A DNA stretch of 64,000 nucleotides, taken from contig OX337231.1 of the NCBI GenBank assembly GCA_946965045.2, positions 2,604,001 to 2,668,000 on the forward strand, in the 5' to 3' direction. A program made the position numbers and the translations under genes. This stretch comes from Epithemia pelagica (Eukaryota > Bacillariophyta > Bacillariophyceae > Surirellales > Surirellaceae). A model generated the notes under the pieces. That model was not told the DNA's origin and did not search any database. It saw only the letters and a list, made by a program, of their open reading frames with translations. Of the stretch, positions 1 to 9,600 are shown in pieces. Numbering within the stretch: position 1 is the first letter of the stretch; each line of letters opens with the position of its first letter.

Positions 1-1590
1 AAAGACCATGAATCATATCAGAAACAATCTAGTACGCCAACAAGAAAAAACAGTTGTGTGGCAACGCACCTTTTCCGTCTCGGGTTTGTAGGCGTATTCC
101 TCAGGTGATCGATTCCTTCCTGGATTTTTGCCCACACGGAACGAACAAACCGTTTTGGTTTCGGCATCCCAAGGAAGAAACCGAGCCCGATTAAAGTCAT
201 TGAGCTTGACTCGGCCATTCTTGACCATGACGAATTGAGATGGGGTAATGTCGGCGTGTACAATGGAGGCACGTCCCTCCTTGTCAACGTTATGTACGGC
301 AGAAAGCCCGACCGTGGCCTGTATGGCTGGAAAAATGGAACAAGAAACCAAAGATACTGTGAGATCGATATTGTTTCATTGTGTTGGTTGGTAGGTCAAC
401 AAGTAAAAGAAAATGATCGTACCATATCTCAGGTATTCCGTGGGAATTGTGATATTATCACCACCATGAACAGATAACTGTTCGTCGTCTTCGAAAATGG
501 CATCATGAATGGATCCATTGGAGGCATACTCTGAAATACTAGAGGATCCACAAAAGCCATAAATGTCAAGAATCCATGGTGACTTGGTCAAGTGTTCCAT
601 GGCCATGGCGTCACGGCGATTCCGATCCATGTTACGAATAGAAAACTCATGTTCCGCTCGTTGGGTTTTGAGGACCACAGTCTCCACTTGTTCGGGTTGT
701 GAATTGTTGCTGCTGCGTGTAATCGCTTCCATGATCCAGACATCTCGCCAATATCCATTGTTGACGAGATCCACCGAGCCACCTAGACTCAACAGAGGAA
801 ACGAAGAATCAAGCCGCATGCCAACTTCATGCACTGTGTTACATGTCGGTTTGGAATCCATTTGCCAAGAATACTGTGCTTTACAATGCTCTGTTTCAAG
901 TACATCACGTGCTCTCGTTCTGTAGTCATTGGAACCATCCAACATCTCTTGGCGTTTTCGGGATATCATGGGCTCCACCTTCCTTGGGATTAATATTGGG
1001 CGGAAGACCGCCTGGTTGGGGTCGTTTTTCAAGTCATCTTCTTCGATGAAAAATGTCACTCGATGATCCACGTGCAATTCTTGACGACCAAGACTGTTTT
1101 CCAATAGTTGAAAAACCCTTGGATGTACCCGGTCCTTTTGTCTGAAAAAGAATGTGTTGCGTATGGACTCACCGGCTTGAAGAAGCAACCTTGGATGAGC
1201 AAATTCCTTGTTACTGCTGGACCAGGGCGTTAAACAGTAACACAAGAGCAGAATTACATTCAAGGTACCCAATAAAAGGACAACTTTGATAAAGATAGAT
1301 TTCTCCTGACGTGCATGTTGTGCAGCAATCTTGACCTGTTTCTCATCCTGGAGAGAAACAGACTCTACATCATTGTTGGTTTCAAAAGACGATGGTCGCG
1401 ACGAACGGCGATTGTTGAGCATCTTCTCGACAATGAGAATTAGTGTCTTTTCTGAGCTCTGTGTTGCGCCTCGAAGAGAGTCTTTTCGGACCTGCCCTTT
1501 TGTAGTGTCTCTGTGGCCGTAGCCTTGGCGATTCCGTATTATGTTTGCATCTGTGTTCTTGTTTGGATGGTGGCACGCATTCCGTATCAT
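1..1590 (-). CDS. Membrane-anchored protein kinase-like protein (3' end outside window)
   Basis: Seen: two exons on the minus strand, 1590-423 and 326-70, joined across a 96-bp GT-AG intron (422-327). A further donor (GTGCGT) lies directly after exon 2, so the gene continues beyond base 1. The N-terminal ~98 residues are polar; a single hydrophobic segment at about residues 99-120 looks like a membrane anchor. The C-terminal part carries kinase landmarks: a lysine in VVLKTQ, the catalytic-loop-like HADITPSQF, LNDFNRARF in the place of DFG, and RSPEEY in the place of APE. The spliced joint restores a continuous helix before the catalytic loop, which supports the intron. Known: this HxDIxPSQF/DFN layout recurs in a diatom kinase-like family. 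Inference: activity and substrate unknown; the third DFG residue is Asn. An alternative start is the Met at 1422, which still includes the anchor. No Gly-rich loop is obvious. Confidence 0.72.
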
Positions 1591-1880
1591 GGGATCGTCG
1601 ACTCGACCGATCTATGGAACAATGTTTTTGTTGAACACATGCCAAAAATTGAGTCGTTCACACGACACCATCTCCCCCGGAAGTCCCCAGTTCGCGCGCT
1701 GTGACATTGTCCGGCGCGATCGCAAGCATAGCCCGCCTGTCGCCACATTTTGATTGATCGATGACGTTGATGCGCTTGGAATCAGAGTCTGACGCCGCCG
1801 CTCCCTAGCTCAAGGCAGTCTTCTTTTTCCTTCTTCTCAATGATCTCAATGGTACTGGTCTAATTTGCAATTCACATAAA

Positions 1881-2568
1881 ATGATGAACTCTTCGACGTG
1901 CGTTTCCCTCTTCTTCGCTGCAACTGTCCTTTTGATTACTGCGCCACATGCCAGTGCATGGTCGTTTGGTCCGACAAGTGATGATTCCGTGAGAACGATG
2001 AACCGACGTGAGTCACTGGCTGGAATGGTTTCGGTCGCCTTGGGAACCGCTGCGACACTAGGGAACCCCATACCAGCCTTTGCCGATGTGGCAAGTGGGA
2101 CGGAATTACCCAAGGGAGCCCAACAATTTAACCGGATTATTCGTCTACGATCAGATCTCAAGGTACGTTTCGTGTCCTACTGTTTTTGTTTTCATGCCTT
2201 TGATATCGAATCACATTGGAAGCTCATATCGTGGTGGCGATTGACATGGCGTGGTATAGAAAGTCAAGAGGCGTGTCATGGAAGGCGGAAGTGAAGTTGA
2301 CAAGGAGGAATGGGCCAATATTGACAACTTTTTACGGCTCGCCTTTTCGGTGGGGGATGATATGAAGGCGGTCAGTGCCAGTATCACAGATGCTAAAAAC
2401 AAGGAACGTGCCTTGGAGGATATTGAACAGCTTCGAAAATATGCTCAAGCGGGCGATTTGGTAGCCAACAAACAAGATGGACCCGGGTTTATTGCCATTG
2501 CCGAAAAAATGGAGTTTTATGTCAATGATTACTTTCAAGCCCTGATTGATGTACCCGATGAGATTTAA
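1881..2568 (+). CDS. Psb31/PsbQ-like thylakoid lumen protein
   Basis: Seen: exons 1881-2162 and 2260-2568 joined across a 97-bp phase-0 intron (donor GTACGT, acceptor TATAG) give 196 residues. Residues 1-26 form a signal peptide ending ASA before Trp27, matching the diatom plastid rule of an aromatic residue after cleavage. A second signal follows: twin Arg (42-43), a hydrophobic stretch, and AFA before Asp69, as in Tat-dependent lumen proteins. The predicted mature protein is 128 residues, mostly helical, starting near the ELPKGAQQF motif and ending VPDEI. Known: Psb31 is a ~13 kDa four-helix extrinsic subunit of diatom photosystem II with a similar bipartite presequence; PsbQ-like proteins are related in fold. 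Inference: an extrinsic PSII or other lumen protein. The lumen location is better supported than the exact family. The start is the first of two adjacent ATGs. Confidence 0.75.
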
Positions 2569-2903
2569 GAAAATTTCGTTCCAAATCACAAAAAAGGTCT
2601 CTTTTGGTTGAGAGAATAATTGCACAGGAGCGTCCACCGTCCATACGGTTGGTCCTTGACTCGATTTGGCGGTCATCCAATCGCTCTCTGCGCCATAGTC
2701 GACTTGAATCAAATTAATGACTTTTTCGTGTAGAGCACTGACACCAAACAAAAGAACTCTGAGACCACACATTTACTGATTCCTCGCCGTTTGTGTAGAG
2801 CCTTGATACCATTCTTTTTTCTGAACAGAGAAGAATTCAACAAATCCTGCAATTAACTACCGTCTTGGAGCCATGGAGTTGTTTCTCAAAATCGGGCGGC
2901 TCG
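2569..2903. other. Convergent intergenic spacer
   Basis: The 3' ends of the Psb31-like gene (plus) and the NSUN6-like gene (minus) face each other here. I see no further gene or repeat. Confidence 0.6.
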
Positions 2904-5046
2904 CTATCTCGCTTTTTTGCGGAATTTGGCAATGAAAAATCCCATGACATTGTCACTACTTCGAGTGTTGTCCACGTCATCCAGAAGAAAGGAGGTATCA
3001 AATCGGAGACAACAATGACGTTCCCATTCATTCAACCCATGACCCGCCAGTCCGGGTACACTCCGTGTCAATGTGTCGGTCCAGGCCCTGTCAATGGGTA
3101 CCAGTTCCATGGTATCACCAAGTTCGTCCAATACAAATCGTACATTGGCTTCGTTTTCCATGGCATGTGTCGAACAGGTACTGTAGGTCATGACGCCGGA
3201 GGGTCGCAGGAGTTGGACGGCTTGTCGAAGGAACCGTTGTTGATATTTGGCAAAGGATTGCAACTCCTTGGTTCGAGACTGCGAAATGGATAATTTTGGA
3301 CGGAGTCCCAAGGCACTACATGGCTGCAAAGTTGAGTGTTGCCAAGAGCAACCACAGTAGTCCGAGTCATCAATCAAAAGTCAGAATGGAAAATACAAAA
3401 TGCCCCTGTTCCATTCATGGAAACACTTACTGGATCTAACAAGATTTTGTCAAACGATTCGGGTGGGAAACTGGAAACCTCCCGGAGGCCATCCTTTTCC
3501 GATATTTTGGATTCCAAAAGTATCTTGAACAAGAACAAGAGTTTGAATTAGTTTGGAAATCCAAAATACGATTGAGCGACTTGTCACAACAAAGAACAGC
3601 GACTCTACAAAATGGGATTCGTACCTTCTGAACAGTAGTTGTGGTTTCGGCGGATGCATGGATCGTCGTGTCGTGTGGATGTGTCGTGACACATTTGGTG
3701 GCATCGATATGCAATGGAACAATCGAATCTCCCAATCCGAGACTTTCAAACAAGGATTTGGCCGCCAGGACTTTGGTACGACTCTTGTCCGACATGACAA
3801 TCGTGGTAATTGCTCCTGCTGCTGCGGATGGTCCTTGCGTGAGCAGGGCGAGATGCGAGGTTTTGCCACCCGGTGCTCCACACATGTCATAAATGACATT
3901 GCCCGGTTGCGGATCCAACACACGACTTACCAACATGGAGGGTAAATTTTGCGCATACAAGAGGGACGACAAGGATGAAGAGGAGTCCGTGTTGTCGTCC
4001 TCCTTGGTGTTGTCCATGAGAATGGTGGATAGAGGTGGAAGGACAGGACCCGCGCGTTCGTGGGCTTGTGCCGACATGCGAATCCCCACACCCGAGGACT
4101 GAGAGAAAAAGAGGGACCGATCTCGACAACAGGATTGACCCAGACCCAACAAGACACAGTGTCCACTGTAGTGTTGCAAGGCCAGGCCACGATTCGGGGT
4201 GGACGATGAGGAGGAGCCAACATGAGCATAAACAGCCACCCAGTCGTCCATACGAATCCCCATGTCGGCTGCCAAGATTCCCTTGACAAAGATATCGGCT
4301 CCTCGTAACACGGCTTCTCCACAAAATCGGTCCACCACCACAGCTCGATGCGTCAAGGGCCATCCTTGTGTTTGACGAGTGGGCCAATCGGGAAACAAAC
4401 AAGGATACCGGTCGGGAGGAGGCACCCGGCAATTGTACAAACTACTCAATGGTAGGACGGTCGGTTCCTGTGGTTTGTGCTCAGTCAAATGTTTAGGAAC
4501 TCGTGGAACAAGGTCCACAGTAATCACCTCATTCATGGTATCGTGAACCTGAATTTGAGGAACAATCGATTCGTTGGCGCTAGCGCTGTCAATCCAGTCC
4601 TTGACAAGGTCCTGGACTCGCTGCAAAAGATCATTCGAATCATAGAATCGCTGTCGTGGTTCTTGGTCGGGATCTGCAGTTTTCGTTGGGGGTGCAACGG
4701 TTCGTCGCAAACTGGTTTGGGGAGGTGCTTGTTTGAGGTTTTCACAAAATCGTTCCACATGACCCTGGGCCTTTTCTAGGGCCAAACCCTGCGGATGATC
4801 CTCGCCTTGAACGTCATTGGGATTGCTCTTGTTGGTGGCCATGAGAGAACGATAATGGGTTTCATACATGGTTGTGAGATAGGATTGGATCTCGTCGCTC
4901 AGGGGGACTTGATATTCCTGCAATGAACAGATTCGAGGAATTGGAATCTCCAAAGCCTCTGGGTAAGGTCGTTTCTTTGCACTGACACTCCCCTCATTGT
5001 CTGGTACCTCTTTCATCCTATGCTGTTCGACCAATCGGACCATCAT
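2904..5046 (-). CDS. NSUN6: NSUN6-like RNA (cytosine-C5) methyltransferase
   Basis: Seen: three exons on the minus strand, 5046-3625, 3523-3431 and 3323-2904, with phase-0 introns of 101 and 107 bp, give 644 residues. The short middle exon (31 codons) supplies the PPESFD motif and LLDP, and the next exon continues PCSALGLRP, rebuilding the motif IV catalytic loop across the second intron. Other hallmarks: DMCGAPGGKTSHLA (SAM-binding motif I), an acidic MSDKS motif II, and TYSTCSTHAMENE carrying the motif VI cysteine. A region before the methyltransferase core (roughly residues 230-320, with VDRFCGEAVLRGADIFVKG) looks like a PUA domain. Known: a PUA domain inside a NOL1/NOP2/Sun enzyme is typical of NSUN6, which methylates C72 of certain tRNAs and some mRNAs. 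Inference: same role here. The start lies 61-106 bp from the divergent Myb gene, so the two probably share a promoter. Confidence 0.88.
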
Positions 5047-5152
5047 TGCAAATGCCCTCGAAAAGATCCTTCGTCTATCGAGTCGCGCTTAAACTTCATG
5101 ACTTCTTGTGCGACCAAATGACGGCCCACAAAACGGAAACCGAGTGGCGACC
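5047..5152. promoter_or_regulatory. Compact divergent promoter region
   Basis: Only about 106 bp separate the NSUN6-like start (5046, minus) from the favoured SNAPC4-like start (5153, plus). Both upstream regions must lie here or inside the neighbouring gene. No specific element was recognised. Confidence 0.4.
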
Positions 5153-6676
5153 ATGGCGGCGGCGACGTATGTTTTTGACAAGGACGCCTTTGAGAAAGCT
5201 CTCGAGAGCAATCAAGAGCTCCAAAAAAGTATTCTCCAACGACTAAAAGTGTTACAAGAGAAAAAGTTGAAAAATCGACAACAAGCTGCCGTGTTGGTGG
5301 AACAGCTTCGTGTGGTGCCCCATGTTCCAGCGTCTACCGCAGCATCCGAACCATCCGAGCGGTCAACTGCTTACAATTCCTTCAAATGGGAACGATCCTT
5401 TTTCCAAGGCCCCGATCATACATGTCCCGAACCCAACCAGGATACCATTGATCGAAGAATGGCTCAAGAGCGATATCTCTTGCGATGCAACAACCACCCT
5501 TGGTCTCCCAGTGAATTGAAACAACTCGGTAGTGTAATCAAGGAACTCCAAAAGGAAGAAGAAGAAAAAGAAGCAGATTCCAATCCATCTGGAGCAACCA
5601 CCACCAACGATCCGCAATCTTCTGCACAAGATACTTTTTATGCACGCGTGGCGCAACGTCTCGTGTTGCCGTCCTCCTCCAAACTTCCTCCTGCCACCAA
5701 ACGTCCGGCTGCCAAACGTCGGGCAAGTAACACCACCCGTGTAGTTGTGCAACGATCGGCCCAAGAATGTCGCTTGGCACATGTCGGAATGCAAAAGACC
5801 TTGTTTGACAAGAAGCAGCGACAAGAGCTTTTCCATGTCGTTCAGGAGGCGTCCATGGTCCGTTTGGAAACGACGGGACGTGGTCGAATCGATTGGTCCG
5901 CCGTGGCTCGCCGGTTGAATAATCGATCCGCTTGGGAGTGCTTTCACGAGTACCAACTCTACCAACACAAACAGAATCCAAAAACTACAACACAAGCCAA
6001 ACCATGGACCTTGCTACAGGATGAGTTACTCTTCACCTATGTCGCAGCCCTGGGACCACAAGTGGTCCTGGATGGCACAGAAATGGCTCGTCTACGGTCC
6101 AGTGCCGTGTTTCGAGACAAGTCCAAAGCTCAATTGTTTCTCCGAATCAATCAGAGTTTACTCAATCCCAATCTGAAACATGATGCGTGGAATGAAGAAG
6201 AAGAACGACGACTGGCTCTTTGTATGAAGATTTATAGTGACCAACAGACCGACAATCTTACTAGTAGTGGTACGTCAAAGGCCCTCTACTTTGCTGGTAC
6301 ACACATTGCTGGTCGATCGGGCACGTCCGTGAATGACAAGTGGAATCGATCCCTGAATCCAGCCTTTTCGGCGCGACCCTTTACCAAGGAGGAAGACCAA
6401 GCATTGCTCCACGTTATGAGACAGCATGTCAACTTTGGATGGGTGGAAATTGCCCGTCAATTTTTTCCCGATCGTCATCCTCATCGTCTCATGAATCGAT
6501 GGTCCGAAATTGCTACAGACGACGATATTGTCAACCGCTGTGCACCATCCCTATTACTCCCTTCATCGGCAACAAAATCATCAAGATTGAATGTGGGAGG
6601 TACGGAAGCAACAAACGACGACACCAACCTTACAGCCAACGATTTGGTCGTACAGGTGAGAAAGCGAAAGAGATAG
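5153..6676 (+). CDS. SNAPC4-like multi-Myb/SANT DNA-binding protein
   Basis: Seen: one exon, 507 residues from the ATG at 5153, chosen because its context ACCATGG is near-ideal; an in-frame ATG at 5108 would add 15 residues. A coiled coil rich in Gln/Lys/Leu occupies the first ~60 residues. Several Myb/SANT-like units follow: one beginning HPWSPSELKQLG, one around the LNNRSAWECFHEY segment, then KPWTLLQDELLF, then DAWNEEEERRLAL with an IAGRSGTSVNDKWNRSL recognition-helix-like stretch, then RPFTKEEDQALL with HRLMNRWSEI. The C-terminus is basic (VRKRKR). Known: SNAPC4 (SNAP190) of the snRNA-activating complex has four and a half Myb repeats, and its RSAFQC-type helix resembles RSAWEC here. Inference: promoter recognition for snRNA genes or a related Myb factor. 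The stop lies 2 bp from the stop of the next, convergent gene. Confidence 0.68.
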   Translation: MAAATYVFDKDAFEKALESNQELQKSILQRLKVLQEKKLKNRQQAAVLVEQLRVVPHVPASTAASEPSERSTAYNSFKWERSFFQGPDHTCPEPNQDTIDRRMAQERYLLRCNNHPWSPSELKQLGSVIKELQKEEEEKEADSNPSGATTTNDPQSSAQDTFYARVAQRLVLPSSSKLPPATKRPAAKRRASNTTRVVVQRSAQECRLAHVGMQKTLFDKKQRQELFHVVQEASMVRLETTGRGRIDWSAVARRLNNRSAWECFHEYQLYQHKQNPKTTTQAKPWTLLQDELLFTYVAALGPQVVLDGTEMARLRSSAVFRDKSKAQLFLRINQSLLNPNLKHDAWNEEEERRLALCMKIYSDQQTDNLTSSGTSKALYFAGTHIAGRSGTSVNDKWNRSLNPAFSARPFTKEEDQALLHVMRQHVNFGWVEIARQFFPDRHPHRLMNRWSEIATDDDIVNRCAPSLLLPSSATKSSRLNVGGTEATNDDTNLTANDLVVQVRKRKR

Positions 6677-6678
6677 GT

Positions 6679-9600
6679 CTAAAAGGAAAGGGATCGCCTG
6701 GGTCCGCTGTTGTCAGGGTCCAAGGAATAGATCCCTTCATCCACAAGACTCCCTGGTTGACCCTCTTCCTCGCTTCCAGAGCTGAACCGCAAGGCAGCAA
6801 TCGGATCCGATCCACTGGATACGGTGGAACAAGTGATTTCCAACCTGCCAGACATGTCGTCGGCGCGAGGAGAATCCTTCTTGGTGAAACCCGGACACAC
6901 CATTTGATCAATCATGTTCTCGACTGCTATAATGACATCTTCCAAAGTCGACATCCACTCGCCACGATGTTTCAATTTTTCTGCCTTCTTTTTCATTTGC
7001 GTTTCTCGCGTCGAATCCGACAGGAAATAAAACTCTTCATGGCCATCGGCAAACCTAACTCGTCGACTACGATAAAAGGGCCAGTTTCGTCTCTTGCTTG
7101 CAGTTTCCGTTCGAGGGAGTATTTCAGAATCCCTGGGTGAACACATGGATCTCGCAATGACTTCAATCGTTTGGTTCTCATTATTCCATTCAATCACGTT
7201 TTTGTTCATCGACAATCGCTTACTGGCACTGGACGTATCCGAAAAGAGGGACAAAGACTCGCTTTCTATACTGGTACAGTCTGTGGAGTCCCCCTCCAAT
7301 GAAACGGTCGAAGATGTTCGATATTTGCGTATGCCCCAAAATCGATTCTTGTACTCCACAACTTTGGAACTAATTTTGCCCACAAACGACGGATCGGAAA
7401 CTCCCGGAAGCTTCTCGTGGTGAGATGCTTTGCTGCTAGGAGGTGTTTTTTGGGAGGAATATGGTTCTCGGGCTTGGTCGTCGTGTTTGGCTGTCATTGT
7501 AGTTGTCTTTGTTCCTCTTTTGGTGTGTACGTCTTGTTTTACATCTCCATCATTTGATGCTCTTGCGAGTGCCAGTTCCCGGCGCAACCGTTTAATCTCC
7601 TTCAGTGCGGATGCAAGATCTGTTATGTCATCGAGGTCGTTCGATAGTCCCTGTGACTCAAAGTCCCCTCCTTGCGTGGTTACGTTGACTCTAGGACTGT
7701 TGTGGAAGTCATTCGTCTCTGTCGTTGTGGCTGTGGTTGTATTACTACATGTCTCGCGTTGCGAGCCCCTATCATGAATATCATGCCCAAAGTGCGTGGT
7801 GTCCATATGCTCCATCTCCCCATGTGTGGGCAATGTCCGGTCCTTTTCTGTTTGGGTTTGGTATTCAAGGATTGCTTCTGTTCGAGACGATACTGTTTGC
7901 ACATTCTTTGCATCCCTTCTTTTCTGTTCCATTTTGGCAAATTCTCTCCGCGAACGGAAACTTTTACTAAATGGAGGCGTTCCAGCCCGGGGTGGGAAAT
8001 GAGGTGAACTAGACTGCTGATGCAATAGTTGCTGGTATGATTCTTGATCATTTGGCATTGCAATTTCTAATTTCTTGTTGTCAAATGTATCATTCACTCC
8101 CATATGGTCCCTCAGCTTTCTTGATTCCCGTATGGAACTAGGCATCTCTTGTCCAGCATTGCCATGCGCTTGATCCCTCTGTTTCCAAAACTGCCGTACG
8201 GAATTTGGTGTAAGCGAGGCAGACCGAGGTGATATTGTACGTATTTTGCGCCGCGGCGACATTTGTGTAAGCGAGGCAGATCGAGGTGATATGGTACGCA
8301 TTTTGCGCCGCGGCGACATTTGTCCATCTTTTACCAAGTCAGGAGGCGGAGGGGGAGGAGGGGGAGGGTGCTGTGAAAGAGGAGATGCCATGTGGTGGTA
8401 AGGAGGCGGATTGCGAACCATGGCACTGGAATGTGTCTCACTGGCCATGCCGTTTGTGCTATCATCCAGGTGCTGAGGTAGCGATTCAACTTCATCGTCG
8501 AGATCGAGCAAACTCTTCATTTCCCCCCAAGGGCGTCGTTGTCGATTTTCTTCAAACGAGGATTTCGGAGAACTTACGTCTGAGCTCAAATCCAAAGAAT
8601 TACTGAGACCGTTGTTGGCTATGGGTGACTCATGATCAGAAGCAGTTTCAGAGTCTGTGTCCTGTTCAATTTGAAGCGTGGTATTTCCCATCTCAAGCTT
8701 CCTGCTCGCTTTAGATCGAAAATCACGACGTTTCCCGGGTCGCTCGTCAATTGTCGAGAGAAAATTGTATCCGATGTCCGCCCCATTCTGCTCTTTCTTC
8801 TTAACTGTCGACTTTTCCCGAGGACGAACGAATTCTTTTGATTCGAGTTCCATGGAGTTGGCGCCCTTGTCAAAAATTTCATAGGGTTGCTGCTCGCTCA
8901 CATTGTAACGACGACTAGCTATTGGAACGGGGCCTGTCACGGACGATGCATTGTCTGAACTAGCATCAATTTCTCTCGATTTGATGCCTGCTTGACTTTC
9001 CCCAAAGACAAATCGCAGTGTGCCCATCGGGGTAGTAACCTCATCATGTGTATATGGCTTTGACGACGTTTCTATGTAGTGATGGTTGTTGGGGGGCTTT
9101 TCAGAGTTCTTTCCATCACTGTCACTTTGTTCTTTGCTTTGAACAATTGACTTGAGTTTCTGGAGCCGGGATATGGTTTCCCAGCTACTACTGGAACCAA
9201 GCTCTGTCAAGAATTCATTCAGACTGGTTGAATCAGAATTGTCGTCATCATCGTCCATGCGCTTGTCCATGGCTCGAAAAGCTCTACTATTCCGCTGCCA
9301 ACGTTCCTTAACGGGTATTTCTGGCCCATCTTCCATATGGGCGTCGTCGCTTCCAACCTGCTTCAACCCACGCCCAGATTCCTCGGACTGAAATTGTATG
9401 ACTTCCTCTTTCGTCAGATCCCCTTTCCGAAAGTAGCCGATGCTTTCATTCGATAGTCCCTGTTTCCTTGACCGCATGGCTTCTCTCTCGACTTGTTTGA
9501 AATCCCCTAATCGGGCGTCGTCGCTACCACGTTGCTCCAACCTAGGTTCTGTTTCTTGCAAACCATCAAATATGCTGTCTTCAGCCACACTATCTCCCAA

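Noticed and set aside
3436-3622. Continuation of the first NSUN6 exon as one long frame to 3436
   Set aside because: The continuation lacks family motifs, while splicing at GTACGA restores PPESFD and the catalytic motif in register.
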